DNA from: Comamonas flocculans
GTDB taxonomy: Bacteria; Pseudomonadota; Gammaproteobacteria; Burkholderiales; Burkholderiaceae_C
Direction: 5' to 3'
NCBI RefSeq assembly: GCF_007954405.1
Contig: NZ_CP042344.1
Location: 2,604,001 to 2,668,000, forward strand
Length of the DNA: 64,000 nucleotides
Both the position numbers and the translations under genes were made by a program. Shown piece after piece: positions 1-8,058 of the stretch. Position 1 is the stretch's first letter, and each line of letters opens with the position of its first letter. Under the pieces are notes generated by a model. The model worked only from the letters and a program-made list of their open reading frames with translations. It did no database searches and was not told where the DNA came from.

Positions 1-23
1 TCTGTCTCTTGTAACTGACCGCC

Positions 24-1640
24 ATGTGGAACCAACTGCGCATCACCCAACGGTTTCTTCTGGTCCTGTGCGGCTGCTGGCTCTCGGGCGCGGCCATCAT
101 TGCCGTGAGCTACTGGGGGCTGGCGTCGGCGCGCGACAGCCTCAAGGCGGTGCATGAACATGCGATGGCCCTGGCGCTGGAAGCCGCCGATGCAGCGGAC
201 CTGACCGTGCAAAACCGCCTGCAGGTGGTGCTGGCCTTCCAGCATGCGGGCGACAGCCCGCTCGCCTCGCTGCACGACCATCCGCTGATCCAGCATCTGG
301 AGGCGGTCAAGAGCAACCGCGCCGCGGTGGCCCGCAAGGTGCAGCTCCTGGCCGACGTCGCCACCACCGCGCGCGAGAAAGCACTGGCGCAGAAGCTGCT
401 GGCCGCCCGTCTCGCCTGGGTTGCGCAGCTGGACAAGGCCACCGGGGCGCTGGCACAGGAGGACTTTTCCCCCGCGGTGATGCAAGCCTTTCTTGCCGCC
501 GGCCGCGGCGAAGGCGAGGCCCTGATGGCGGCGGCGCAAGAATTCCGCGCCGAGCAGATCGCTCAGGCCGACGCGGCCTACCAGGGCGCCGAGAGCCGCT
601 ATCGCAGCGGGCTGCTGGTGTTTGCGCTGGCGGCGCTGCTGCTTGGCCTGCCGGCCTCGCTGCTGGGCCTGTTGCTGCTGTCGCGCCTGCTCAGCGGCTT
701 TCGCACGGCCAACGCCGCAGCGGCGGCGATCGCGGCAAACGATCTGACCCAACCGATCACCGCGCAGGGACGCGACGAGATTGCGGCCATGCTTGGCCAG
801 ATGGAGGCCATGCGCAGCAAACTCAACCGCATGATCGGCCAGGTGCGCGACGGCGCCCAGGCGATTGCCGGTGCCTCCGTACAAGTGGCCGCTGGCACCA
901 CCGACCTGTCGGCGCGCACCGAACAGCAGGCCAGCGCCCTGGAGCAGACCGCCTCCTCCACCGAGGAGCTCTCCGGCACCGTGCAGCACAACGCCGACAG
1001 CGCCGCCCAGGCCAACCAGCTCGCCGCCCACGCCACCAGCGTCGCCCAGCGCGGGGGGCGGGTGGTCGGGCAGGTGGTTCAGACCATGGAGGAGATCAAC
1101 ACCTCCTCGCGCAAGATCGTGGACATCATCGGCGTGATCGACTCCATCGCCTTCCAGACCAACATCCTCGCGCTCAACGCCGCCGTCGAGGCGGCGCGCG
1201 CGGGCGAGCAGGGCCGCGGTTTCGCCGTCGTGGCCAGCGAAGTGCGCTCGCTCGCGCAGCGCAGCGCCGAAGCCGCGCGCGAGATCAAGGACCTGATCAC
1301 CGCCTCGGTTGCCAAGGTGGACATGGGCAGCGAGCAGGTGGCGCAGGCCGGCGCCACCATGCAGGAAATCGTGGAAGGCATCCAGCGCGTGGCCGACATC
1401 GTCGACGAGATCGCCGTGGCCAGCCGTGAGCAATCGCAAGGCCTGGCGCAGATCAACCAGGCGGTTGCCCATCTGGACGGCGTGACGCAGCAGAACGCCG
1501 CGCTGGTGGAGGAGACCTCCGCGGCTTCGGGTGCGCTGCAGGACCAGGCGCGCCAGCTGGCCAGCATGGCAGCGCAGTTTCAGCTGCAGCCGCAGGGCCC
1601 GGCCCCTGCCGAGGGCGTGCCGCGCCTCACCCAGGGCTGA
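24..1640 (+). CDS. Methyl-accepting chemotaxis protein
   Basis: A 538-residue membrane chemoreceptor that would pass a periplasmic signal to the CheA/CheW kinase complex. Hydrophobic segments at about residues 11-33 and 195-220 bracket a roughly 160-residue helical periplasmic domain. A HAMP region follows, around 220-275. The cytoplasmic signalling domain contains the highly conserved hairpin tip (VDIIGVIDSIAFQTNILALN, then RAGEQGRGFAVVASEVRSLA). Glutamine/glutamate-rich methylation helices flank the tip. There is no C-terminal NWETF-type pentapeptide, so CheR/CheB tethering is not expected. No che genes lie nearby, so this is an orphan receptor. The ligand cannot be told from sequence. The family call is secure. 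Confidence 0.95.
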   Translation: MWNQLRITQRFLLVLCGCWLSGAAIIAVSYWGLASARDSLKAVHEHAMALALEAADAADLTVQNRLQVVLAFQHAGDSPLASLHDHPLIQHLEAVKSNRAAVARKVQLLADVATTAREKALAQKLLAARLAWVAQLDKATGALAQEDFSPAVMQAFLAAGRGEGEALMAAAQEFRAEQIAQADAAYQGAESRYRSGLLVFALAALLLGLPASLLGLLLLSRLLSGFRTANAAAAAIAANDLTQPITAQGRDEIAAMLGQMEAMRSKLNRMIGQVRDGAQAIAGASVQVAAGTTDLSARTEQQASALEQTASSTEELSGTVQHNADSAAQANQLAAHATSVAQRGGRVVGQVVQTMEEINTSSRKIVDIIGVIDSIAFQTNILALNAAVEAARAGEQGRGFAVVASEVRSLAQRSAEAAREIKDLITASVAKVDMGSEQVAQAGATMQEIVEGIQRVADIVDEIAVASREQSQGLAQINQAVAHLDGVTQQNAALVEETSAASGALQDQARQLASMAAQFQLQPQGPAPAEGVPRLTQG

Positions 1641-1680
1641 TTCCCATCGTGCCGCGCGGCCTGCGCGCGGCGCCTGTCGG

Positions 1681-1715
1681 AAAACAAAAAAGCACCTGCG
1701 TTTTCACACAAGTGC
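1681..1715 (-). terminator. Probable original terminator of tRNA-Val, now stranded outside the island
   Basis: Read on the minus strand, GCACTTGTG pairs with CGCAGGTGC (two G-U pairs) around the loop TGAAAA and is followed by TTTTTTG. It lies just outside the left attachment repeat. Before the island inserted it would have been about 10 bases after the 3' end of tRNA-Val. That position and orientation are what a tRNA terminator would have. Confidence 0.6.
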
Positions 1716-1725
1716 CTGATTGCAT

Positions 1726-1742
1726 TGGTAGGCGCGATTGGA
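1726..1742. repeat. attL, left attachment repeat
   Basis: TGGTAGGCGCGATTGGA is identical to 10528-10544 and diverges immediately on both sides. It corresponds to the last 17 bases of tRNA-Val including CCA. No tRNA body adjoins it here, so this is the duplicated end created by integration. Confidence 0.88.
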
Positions 1743-1800
1743 GCCAAAGAATACTCGGAAAACCGCTTGTTTGCTTGGTGCTGGCTTCTAATTTTGAAAA

Positions 1801-1827
1801 TTGTTCCCCCGTTTGTTCCCCCGTTTT
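1801..1827. repeat. Left integrase arm-type site candidate
   Basis: Two tandem TGTTCCCCCGTTT units. Nearly the same doublet, with one extra C, occurs in the same orientation at 10393-10418. The copies lie about 60 bp inside attL and about 110 bp inside attR. Paired short repeats just inside both ends are the expected form of integrase arm-binding sites. Confidence 0.55.
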
Positions 1828-1945
1828 GCGTTGGATACCCCCCATTTTTGCCTGCAACCCCGCAACGGACGCGGCGCCTTGCGTTGGTGTGTCAGGCCAT
1901 CGTCAACCAGTTCCGCCGGGTGACCACTAGCGCGCGATCGGGGCC

Positions 1946-1981
1946 GCGATTACCCGCAGGGGAAGGGGCCAGGAAGTACCT
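1946..1981. repeat. Diverged 36-bp repeat, copy 1
   Basis: Begins GCGATTACCC and ends GGCCAGGAAGTACCT. A similar segment at 2973-3009 begins GCGAATTACCC and ends GGCCAGGAAGAACCT, with most positions conserved between them. Both are intergenic within the island. The function is unknown. Confidence 0.5.
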
Positions 1982-2074
1982 TTGAACTGTCGGCAAGGCA
2001 GCAGCAGGGCGTCAGCAAAAGGCGGGGAATTTTGCGTTTTTGCGTGCCCGTGCCTTCGGCTATCGTTCATTTTT

Positions 2075-2192
2075 AGCGGGGACAGCGGGGACAAATCCGA
2101 AAATCCCGACCAAACCATTGTCAACATTGAAGAAATCTGTCCCCGGTACAGGCGGGGACAAACCTTTTTTTGCCGGGGACAGCGGGGACAAA
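2075..2192. repeat. Left iteron cluster (GCGGGGACAAA)
   Basis: GGGGACA occurs five times on the plus strand: a doublet at 2078-2092, a single at 2154-2160 and a doublet at 2175-2190. One inverted TGTCCCC at 2138-2144 forms a palindrome with the single copy. The fuller unit is GCGGGGACAAA. The same unit recurs in opposite orientation at 8811-8916. The arrangement suggests binding sites for the island primase-helicase or another island protein. Confidence 0.65.
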
Positions 2193-2232
2193 TTGGCCTG
2201 AAATGTCACTACGGATGGAAAAGGGCGACATT

Positions 2233-2868
2233 TCATCGATTTGTAGCCGTCAGAGCGGCCTCCGCGTCCGCGTCGCAGTCGCCATCGCCCGCCAGTGTTT
2301 CAAGGGCGCCGCCGTCCGGGTCGCACGCGATTCTGTACAACTCGCCGGGCGTCGCCAGGTGCGCGCCAGGCACGGAAAACAATGCCGCTTCATCAAGCGA
2401 CAGCGGGGCCGTGCTGGCAGCCAGATCGTGCAGTGGCGCGGTGGCAAGCAAGAAATGCCCGCACAAGTGCCACCACAGGGCGGCGGGGAAGGTCAGGGGC
2501 ATCGCACTGGCCAGCGGCAAGCGCGCCAGCAGCTCGCGCAGCGGCCGCAGTTCATGCTGGCGCTGCATGGGATCGGCGCTCAGGTGGCCCGCCATGAAGC
2601 GCCCGGCAAGTTCCAGGGCGGCGCGCAATGCGGCGGGATCGATGCCCGCCCCCGGGGCGTCCTTTCGGGTGGCGATCGGCCTGGGGGCGCCTTGGGCGGG
2701 CGCTGCCTTCTGATCAGGGCGATTGCCTTTCACGCGCGATGGTTCAAGGTGGCGATTGCGCCAGCGCGTGGCCCGCTCGATCGTGTCCGTGGGCATGCCC
2801 CGCTTGGCAAGGCGGGAAACCATCGATGCCGAAATGCCCAGCAGCTCGGCAAGCTCCTTTTTCTGCAT
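2233..2868 (-). CDS. Island HTH protein, possible terminase small subunit-like
   Basis: A 211-residue protein. The start at 2868 was chosen because AGAGGA lies six bases upstream of the ATG; a longer reading frame exists but lacks this signal. The N terminus (KKELAELLGISASMVSRLAK, then RGMPTDTIERATRWR) is a winged-HTH DNA-recognition module. This layout is seen in Nu1-like phage terminase small subunits and in some phage regulators. A basic linker and a helical C-terminal half follow, ending in an acidic tail. It lies downstream of the primase, separated by 176 bp. In phage-inducible islands this is a common place for a small terminase that redirects packaging, but the match here is structural in style only. 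A regulator is an equally plausible reading. Confidence 0.6.
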   Translation of the reverse strand: MQKKELAELLGISASMVSRLAKRGMPTDTIERATRWRNRHLEPSRVKGNRPDQKAAPAQGAPRPIATRKDAPGAGIDPAALRAALELAGRFMAGHLSADPMQRQHELRPLRELLARLPLASAMPLTFPAALWWHLCGHFLLATAPLHDLAASTAPLSLDEAALFSVPGAHLATPGELYRIACDPDGGALETLAGDGDCDADAEAALTATNR

Positions 2869-2972
2869 GTTTTTCCTCTGGTGAACCATCGAACGAAACG
2901 GAACCAATCGGGGGCGTTTGCGCCCTTTTCTGAACCCTGCCCTGCATGGACTGACTACCCCCGGTGCGGGGT

Positions 2973-3009
2973 GCGAATTACCCTCAAGGGCAAAGGCCAG
3001 GAAGAACCT
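2973..3009. repeat. Diverged 36-bp repeat, copy 2
   Basis: Partner of 1946-1981. It lies in the gap between the primase stop and the HTH gene start, so the copies flank the HTH gene on either side. That placement would suit a regulatory or packaging site, but nothing in the sequence proves it. Confidence 0.5.
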
Positions 3010-3083
3010 AAAAACTCGCCCCGCCTTGGAAAATCTGGCGCGGTTCGATTTCTCGCCCCGCCCCCTTCGGGCGGCCCGGCGCG

Positions 3084-5960
3084 CTACACGTCAAGGGCGA
3101 AGATGGCGGGCGGAATGTGGTAGCAGCGGCTCGGCCCAAGGCCGGGCAGGCGGGCCTTGACGGTGAACCGCCCGGCCTCGGTCTTCAGGCATTCGTGGGC
3201 CACCAGCACGCGGCAAACGGCCTCGGGGTCAAAGCCTTGGCACACTTCTGCGCGGAACACTTCGGGCAAGATGAAATATTCCACGCTCACGGCCTCGCCT
3301 TGGGCTGGCGCCATGTGGTCGCCAAACTCGCCAAGGTGTTGCGCGTTGGTCTTGATCGGCTCGCCATCCTCGTTCAGCATGCGCCTGAACCCGGCGCGTT
3401 GCAGCGTCTTGGCGTTGTGGTCATCGGCGGCGCGGTGCCACCAGGTAAAGCGCCCTTCGCCGCTCACTTCCATGAAGCGGCGCACCTGCCGCAGCATCGC
3501 CCGCACCTCGCCGTTGCCAGCGCCACCACGCGCATGCAGCCAGGCATCAAAGCATTGCCCGGCCGCCCATGTGGCATCCATGTAGTCCCAGCCAGTCAGC
3601 CCGGCCTCGGTGGCCAGCTCGCCCGCCATGGCCACCAGTGCAAAGCGGCTGGCCACCCGTTGCACTTGACCGGATGCGCCCTCGGGCATCCATTGCGCCG
3701 CGATGGCTTGCACGCCCTCACGCAGGCGCCGGGGCAGTTCTGCCCAATGGGCGGCGGCCCATTCGATGAAGGCCACGCCGGGCGCGCCATGGCATGCGGC
3801 GGCCTCACGGGTCAGGTGCGTGGCGAATGCGGCAGCGCTGGCTTGCTGGTGTATGTCCTCGAAAGCGCCCATGCCTGCCCCTGCATCGGCGGGCACGTCA
3901 ACCATGCGGATTTCCTGCCCGGTGCGGGCGCGGCGCTGGCCTTCAGCCATGTGGTCGGCAAGGCCCAATTCCCCGGCGCTCAGGAACAGCAAGCGCCAGC
4001 TCAGGCGGGCACGCGGCGCACCGCCCCGGGTAGCGCGGGCCTTGCTTTGTTCATTGGCCAGCATGTAAGCGCATTCGCCCGCTACCTTGCCATCAACCTG
4101 TGCCAATTCATCCAAGATCAGCAGCGCGTCGCAGTGCTGCGCCGCAATCGCTTCCAGGGCGTTATCTGTGGCGCGCCAGCGCTGCATGTAGCTGGGGCCG
4201 CCGTTTACGCTCGCAGCCACGCGCAAGGCCGTGGTCTTGCCCGATGAAGAATCGCCCCGCAGGTGAAAGCCCCCGCTTTCCATGCCCGCAGGGCGCAGCA
4301 GCGGCCCGGCAAAGGCGCAAGACGCGGCAAACATCAAGCGGCTATTGCCACGGCACAGAACGCCGATGCGATCGCGCCAGGCGGCTGCATCCTTGCGCGT
4401 GCGCCAGGTGTTTTCCATGGCGCTGTCAGACTGAAAAACAATGCGCCCGCCGTGCGCGCCGATGGTCAGGTGCGGCAACACGAAGGCGGCGCCCCCGGCC
4501 TCGGTCGGGTGCCAGCCGATGCGGTCGGTACAGGTGGCAAATTCGCTCGGACGGCGGGTTTGCAGGTACTCGGTCAGCTTGTTGCGCGCGCTCGGGCCGG
4601 TGGCGATGCGCAGGCCCATGCCCAACAGCATCGCCCGGTATTCGGCGCCGTCGCCCGACAACATGCGGGCGGGCATGGCCCATTGCTTGGGGCGCTGCAA
4701 CGGGTCGGCAAATTCCAGTAGATAGCCCCAGCCTTGCCCATCCTGATCGCGCGTCAACGCCACCACGTCCAAGCGGCTGCACAGCCACAGCGGGCGCAGG
4801 GGTTCGCCCTCTTTGCCACGCCCGTGAAAGTACACCCCGCCATCATCAACGGTAAAGGGGTCGTACACCTCGGGCGCATCGTCGCCAGCGCCAGCAGGTA
4901 CGGGGCTGCGGGGCGCTGCGCCCGCTTGCCCATTGGCAGCGATGGCGGCTGCGATCGTGGCGCGCACAGCCGCAAGCCCTTGCGTGCGGTGTTGATCGTT
5001 GAAGTCCCAATTGATCGGCGCGCCATCATCGGGCGCGCCCTCGGGCAGCGCCACCACGCCATGCACGGCATGCGCGGCGGTTTCGGCTTTTGTGCGGCCG
5101 GGGTTGCTGCCGGTGCGCGCTTCGGTGGCCCGATCATCATCGGCAGCCAGCACCAACAGCGCGGCCGGATGCAGGCGCCGCAGGGCTTTGGCAACATGGA
5201 TCAAATTGCCAGCATCGAAGGCGCAAGCGGTCGGAAAGCCGGTGGCCTCGTACACAGTGGCAGCGCTGGCGTAGCCCTCAGCAATGGCGATCACGCCAGC
5301 CACTGCGGAAGCATCGCCCAGCAGGTGCCACAGCCCCGACTTGCGCCCGCCCCGGAAAAAGGTTTTCTCGGGGCCGCGCTCGGGCTTGGTTGCCGCGATA
5401 CGTTGCACATTCCACAGCACGCCAGCGGCATCGCGCAGGGGCACGCACAACACGCCGGGCGGCGCATGGCGCACGCCATGGGCGCCGATGCCCTTACGCA
5501 CCAGATAGCGCGCCTGTGCGGGGTCGGTCACGTCTTGGCAATTGCCCTCCCAAAACGCTAGCGCCTCGGCGGCGGCGGCGGCCTGTTCCGCTTGGGTGCG
5601 TTCGCGCTCGGCCCGGGCAGCGGCCTTGCGCTCGGCATCGCGGCGCGCCAGCTCGGCAGCGCTGGGGGGCTTGGCGGCGCGGCCTGCCTTGGGCAACTCA
5701 AAACCGTTTTCTTTGGCCATGTGCAGCAGGGTGGCGATGGTCACGCCCCCGCCCGGCCGCACGCTGCGCCAGGTGCTGGCGCAATCGCTGGCGTTGTAGG
5801 TGGCTGCTGTGCGGCTCCAATCTTCGAACAGCGCCCGGCCGGTTTCGTCGGGATATTCGCTCTTGATCGCCATCGCCACGCGCGCCCATTCGTCGCGTGG
5901 CAGCGCTGCCGGTATGTGCGCCAAGGCGGCGCGGATCAACTCGGGGGTGATTGCATTCAT
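3084..5960 (-). CDS. Primase-helicase (PriCT_2, TOPRIM, DUF927)
   Basis: A 958-residue replication protein of the island. Residues 1-90 form a PriCT_2 domain. A charged Ala/Arg/Glu linker covers about 95-135. Residues 222-275 are TOPRIM-like, with a conserved acid in AIAEGYASAAT and the LVLAADDDRA strand. The DUF927 helicase domain begins around 365, with Walker A GDSSSGKT at 569-576 and Walker B LLILDE at 613-618. Together these resemble the functions of the P4 alpha protein: priming, unwinding and probably origin recognition. The start codon overlaps the stop of the upstream 83-residue gene (ATGA), so translation is probably coupled. The closest partner in the sequence is the iteron set at both ends of the island. 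The family assignment is confident; the replication role is inferred. Confidence 0.9.
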   Translation of the reverse strand: MNAITPELIRAALAHIPAALPRDEWARVAMAIKSEYPDETGRALFEDWSRTAATYNASDCASTWRSVRPGGGVTIATLLHMAKENGFELPKAGRAAKPPSAAELARRDAERKAAARAERERTQAEQAAAAAEALAFWEGNCQDVTDPAQARYLVRKGIGAHGVRHAPPGVLCVPLRDAAGVLWNVQRIAATKPERGPEKTFFRGGRKSGLWHLLGDASAVAGVIAIAEGYASAATVYEATGFPTACAFDAGNLIHVAKALRRLHPAALLVLAADDDRATEARTGSNPGRTKAETAAHAVHGVVALPEGAPDDGAPINWDFNDQHRTQGLAAVRATIAAAIAANGQAGAAPRSPVPAGAGDDAPEVYDPFTVDDGGVYFHGRGKEGEPLRPLWLCSRLDVVALTRDQDGQGWGYLLEFADPLQRPKQWAMPARMLSGDGAEYRAMLLGMGLRIATGPSARNKLTEYLQTRRPSEFATCTDRIGWHPTEAGGAAFVLPHLTIGAHGGRIVFQSDSAMENTWRTRKDAAAWRDRIGVLCRGNSRLMFAASCAFAGPLLRPAGMESGGFHLRGDSSSGKTTALRVAASVNGGPSYMQRWRATDNALEAIAAQHCDALLILDELAQVDGKVAGECAYMLANEQSKARATRGGAPRARLSWRLLFLSAGELGLADHMAEGQRRARTGQEIRMVDVPADAGAGMGAFEDIHQQASAAAFATHLTREAAACHGAPGVAFIEWAAAHWAELPRRLREGVQAIAAQWMPEGASGQVQRVASRFALVAMAGELATEAGLTGWDYMDATWAAGQCFDAWLHARGGAGNGEVRAMLRQVRRFMEVSGEGRFTWWHRAADDHNAKTLQRAGFRRMLNEDGEPIKTNAQHLGEFGDHMAPAQGEAVSVEYFILPEVFRAEVCQGFDPEAVCRVLVAHECLKTEAGRFTVKARLPGLGPSRCYHIPPAIFALDV

Positions 5961-6208
5961 CGGCTGTCGATCATCGATGCGGCCGGGCGCTGTTCAAGGG
6001 CGCGGGCGATGCGTTCCAGGGCGGCAGCCACGGATTCGAGGCCATCGCGCAGCCAGACGGCCGATGCGCTGGCTTGGGTTTGGACTTGGGCCACGGCATG
6101 CGCACCGCTGGCGATGTTTTCGCCATGCAGATTGATGGCACGGATCAACACGGCGAACTGTTCCGGGGCCATCGCCAGCGCGGTTTCGGGTGAAGTGGTC
6201 TTGATCAT
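5957..6208 (-). CDS. Small island protein of unknown function (83 aa)
   Basis: An 83-residue, mostly helical protein with no family I recognise. It begins with an ATG that overlaps the alpA stop (ATGA) and ends with a stop that overlaps the primase start (ATGA). It is therefore sandwiched in a tightly coupled alpA-orf-primase operon. This double overlap is the main evidence that it is real. The C-terminal half (LRDGLESVAAALERIARALE) could form a short coiled coil. A longer upstream start exists but would overlap alpA heavily. Confidence 0.7.
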   Translation of the reverse strand: MIKTTSPETALAMAPEQFAVLIRAINLHGENIASGAHAVAQVQTQASASAVWLRDGLESVAAALERIARALEQRPAASMIDSR

Positions 6209-6474
6209 TGCTGCGCCTCCGCGATGCGGGCTTGAACCCAGCGAAGAACGGCCACTTCCGACCAGACGGCAAGGCGCGCATGGATGCGGAAATTTTTGGG
6301 GAAGCGCCCGGCGGCCATCATTTGGTAAATGGTGGATTTCCGGCAACCGGTCAGTTTTTCAACTTGCGGCAAACGAATCAACCGATCGCGGGGCGGCATT
6401 TCGGCGCTGGGGTGGCTTGCATGCGTTGCGGGCGCCGGGTCGTGGTCGATTTGTGGTGTGCTGGGGTGGATCAT
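6205..6474 (-). CDS. alpA: AlpA-family transcriptional regulator
   Basis: An 89-residue MerR-like HTH protein of the AlpA/excisionase superfamily. The core reads IRLPQVEKLTGCRKSTIYQM followed by FPKNFRIHARLAVWSEVAVLRW, the typical AlpA pattern. About 30 extra N-terminal residues precede the domain. AlpA proteins in CP4-57, P4-like satellites and phage-inducible islands activate integrase or early operons. Here the gene leads the coupled alpA-orf-primase operon. AAGGACG lies just upstream of its ATG and overlaps an inverted repeat, so autoregulation is likely. The family call is secure; the targets are unknown. Confidence 0.9.
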   Translation of the reverse strand: MIHPSTPQIDHDPAPATHASHPSAEMPPRDRLIRLPQVEKLTGCRKSTIYQMMAAGRFPKNFRIHARLAVWSEVAVLRWVQARIAEAQQ

Positions 6475-6476
6475 CG

Positions 6477-6504
6477 TTCGTCCTTAGTGGTCGGTACGGA
6501 CGAA
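6477..6504. promoter_or_regulatory. Inverted-repeat operator candidate before alpA
   Basis: TTCGTCC and GGACGAA form a perfect 7-bp inverted repeat with a 14-bp spacer, extending to eight of nine pairs. It begins three bases upstream of the alpA start and includes its ribosome binding site. A repressor bound here would block expression of alpA and the primase. Confidence 0.5.
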
Positions 6505-6552
6505 TGATTCGCGGAGCGCGCCGGTTAAAACAGGTCGATAAATGCAGGCGAA

Positions 6553-7203
6553 TTACTGGCCTTGACAAGCGCGCAGGCTTGCGATAGCGGCGGGGGATGC
6601 TTGCTCTATGGCGAACTCGTACCGAATGCACCCAAATTCAGCGCGGGCGCGGTCTGAACGCCACAGCCAACCATCGCCGTTTATCAGCACATGAACGGCG
6701 TTGTCTATGACCTGAAAAGTGGTCGCATCCTTGGTGACGGCAATCATGGTTGAAGCGTCAACCGGGTCTTCTGATTCGAAGCGCTGCAACGACATTCCTG
6801 CCACTGCCTTTCTGCCGGCTCGTATGCGCTTGTTCAAGGCTGATTCATCGGAAGCCCCGGGCCAGCCCCTCGCGTGCCACCAATCCAAGGTCTCGCGGCG
6901 GGCCGCCGGCCTGTCTCGGGGTTCGTCGCCTTTGCGCTGGTGCCATCGATGGCATAGCGCCAAAGCCACGTCCAAATGAGCTGCTTCGCCTGCTGGCCTG
7001 CCCCTTTTGGGGGGCAAGAACTCAACGTTGATCAGCTCCCCGTGGAAATAATGCCCGCCCCCGGCATCGTCTGACAAAACACCCTCTATGCGGTGGTGGT
7101 CGCCTCCAAAATCAAGGGTATAGAGGGTTCCCCGGTACAACCGCCCGCCGAGTCGCAAAGTGGTATCTATGGCCCGCTGTATGGGTGTTTTGCGCAGTGT
7201 CAT
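6553..7203 (-). CDS. Hypothetical island protein (216 aa)
   Basis: A 216-residue protein with no recognised domain. The N-terminal third (TTLRLGGRLYRGTLYTLDFG and on to the HYFHGELINVEF segment) looks beta-rich. The middle is basic and rich in Trp/Arg/His (ETLDWWHARGWPGASDESAL). The C-terminal third is mixed. No signal peptide or membrane segment is visible. It follows radC by 40 bp on the same strand and probably belongs to the same transcript. It is cargo or a regulatory component of the element. The reading frame is real by its length and operon position; its function is unknown. Confidence 0.7.
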   Translation of the reverse strand: MTLRKTPIQRAIDTTLRLGGRLYRGTLYTLDFGGDHHRIEGVLSDDAGGGHYFHGELINVEFLPPKRGRPAGEAAHLDVALALCHRWHQRKGDEPRDRPAARRETLDWWHARGWPGASDESALNKRIRAGRKAVAGMSLQRFESEDPVDASTMIAVTKDATTFQVIDNAVHVLINGDGWLWRSDRARAEFGCIRYEFAIEQASPAAIASLRACQGQ

Positions 7204-7243
7204 AGTTGCATTGCGAAGGTTCTGGCGCGAATGGCCAGCGGCA

Positions 7244-7813
7244 TTAAATCAGCCCCCGTTCCGCCATGCTCAGCGCCCGATCGCCGCCCACGATCACATG
7301 ATCCAGCACGCGAACATTGATCCATGCCAGGGCGTGTTTGAGGGTTTGCGTCAGGGTTTCATCGGCTCGGCTGGGCTCCGTGTTGCCGCTGGGGTGGTTG
7401 TGCGCCAGCACTACGGAAGCGGCCCGGTGGCGCATCGCAGCCTCTGCGATTTCACGGGGATGCACGACGCTTTGTGTCAGGGTGCCGATGGCATGGCATT
7501 CGAAGGCAATGCCCCGGTGCTGGCTATTCAGGTACAGCACCGCGAAGCGCTCGATGGGCTCGCCCGCCAGTTGCAAGCGCAGATACTCACGCACCGCCTG
7601 GGGGTTGTCCAACACGGCGCCGGGGCTGCCAAGGTAGCTGCCGAGAATGGACAGGGCGCGCTCGATCACCGCTCGATCACGGGCGCGCATGCGGGGGCGC
7701 AGTGCGGCGGAATCGCTGGGCAGGCCATACACGGGCAGACACTCCCCGGCCTTGTGGGCGCGCAGTTCGGCAGGGCGCTTTTTTGGTGGCGTTGCAATGT
7801 AGGTGCTGACCAT
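7244..7813 (-). CDS. radC: RadC-like JAB/MPN domain protein
   Basis: A 189-residue protein. The C-terminal 120 residues carry the RadC/JAB metal site: a conserved glutamate in the GTL strand region, then LAHNHPSGNTEPSRADETLT with the HxH...D ligands. The classic N-terminal helix-hairpin-helix of chromosomal RadC is absent. This is usual for mobile-element RadC proteins. The start at 7813 follows the stop of the upstream 80-residue gene by two bases, with GGGAGGGCG as a possible ribosome site. A longer frame exists but overlaps that gene. Biochemical function is unproven in the family; a metalloprotease or nuclease-linked role has been proposed. Confidence 0.85.
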   Translation of the reverse strand: MVSTYIATPPKKRPAELRAHKAGECLPVYGLPSDSAALRPRMRARDRAVIERALSILGSYLGSPGAVLDNPQAVREYLRLQLAGEPIERFAVLYLNSQHRGIAFECHAIGTLTQSVVHPREIAEAAMRHRAASVVLAHNHPSGNTEPSRADETLTQTLKHALAWINVRVLDHVIVGGDRALSMAERGLI

Positions 7814-7815
7814 GC

Positions 7816-8058
7816 TCACGCCCTCCCATCCATCGCCGCGCAGGCAGCCGCGCAGGCCAGCAGCTTGCCCGCCAAGGCGCGCGCTTGTGCAGGCGTCAGG
7901 CGCTGCGAGACGTAGCAATCCGGCTCCCAGCGTGACAGGCGCACCCCGTGGGCATCGGCGCTCACGCTCAGGCGCAGGCCGCTGCCGCTCAGGTATTCGC
8001 ATTGCAGCGCGGTGCCGGTTTCGGCATCGGTTGATCGGGTAAAGGTGGCTGCATTCAT
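7816..8058 (-). CDS. Small island protein of unknown function (80 aa)
   Basis: An 80-residue protein with an N-terminal beta-rich half (TALQCEYLSGSGLRLSVSAD) and an alanine-rich helical C terminus containing two cysteines. Its ATG overlaps the stop of the preceding gene (ATGA) and radC starts two bases after its stop. It is thus the middle member of a compact three-gene unit. No family is recognised. Similar small frames upstream of radC are common in integrated elements of this group, but no role can be inferred. Confidence 0.65.
   Translation of the reverse strand: MNAATFTRSTDAETGTALQCEYLSGSGLRLSVSADAHGVRLSRWEPDCYVSQRLTPAQARALAGKLLACAAACAAMDGRA

Larger units (their letters stand above)
1743..2232. 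other. Non-coding left end of the island
   Basis: No ORF in these 490 bases looks like a protein. The region holds integrase arm-type repeats (1801-1827), one copy of a diverged 36-bp repeat (1946-1981) and the left iteron cluster (2075-2192). It also has a GAAATGTC/GACATTTC inverted repeat at 2200-2234 around the end of the HTH gene. It therefore looks like a cis-acting region for integration and replication. Confidence 0.6.

Noticed and set aside
2075..2192. CRISPR array
   Set aside because: The repeats are only 7-11 bp, irregularly spaced and in both orientations, with no cas genes. Iterons fit better.
2170..3123. 317-codon open frame on the plus strand in the island
   Set aside because: It is antisense to the HTH gene, which has a good ribosome site and a recognisable domain. 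The plus frame has neither.
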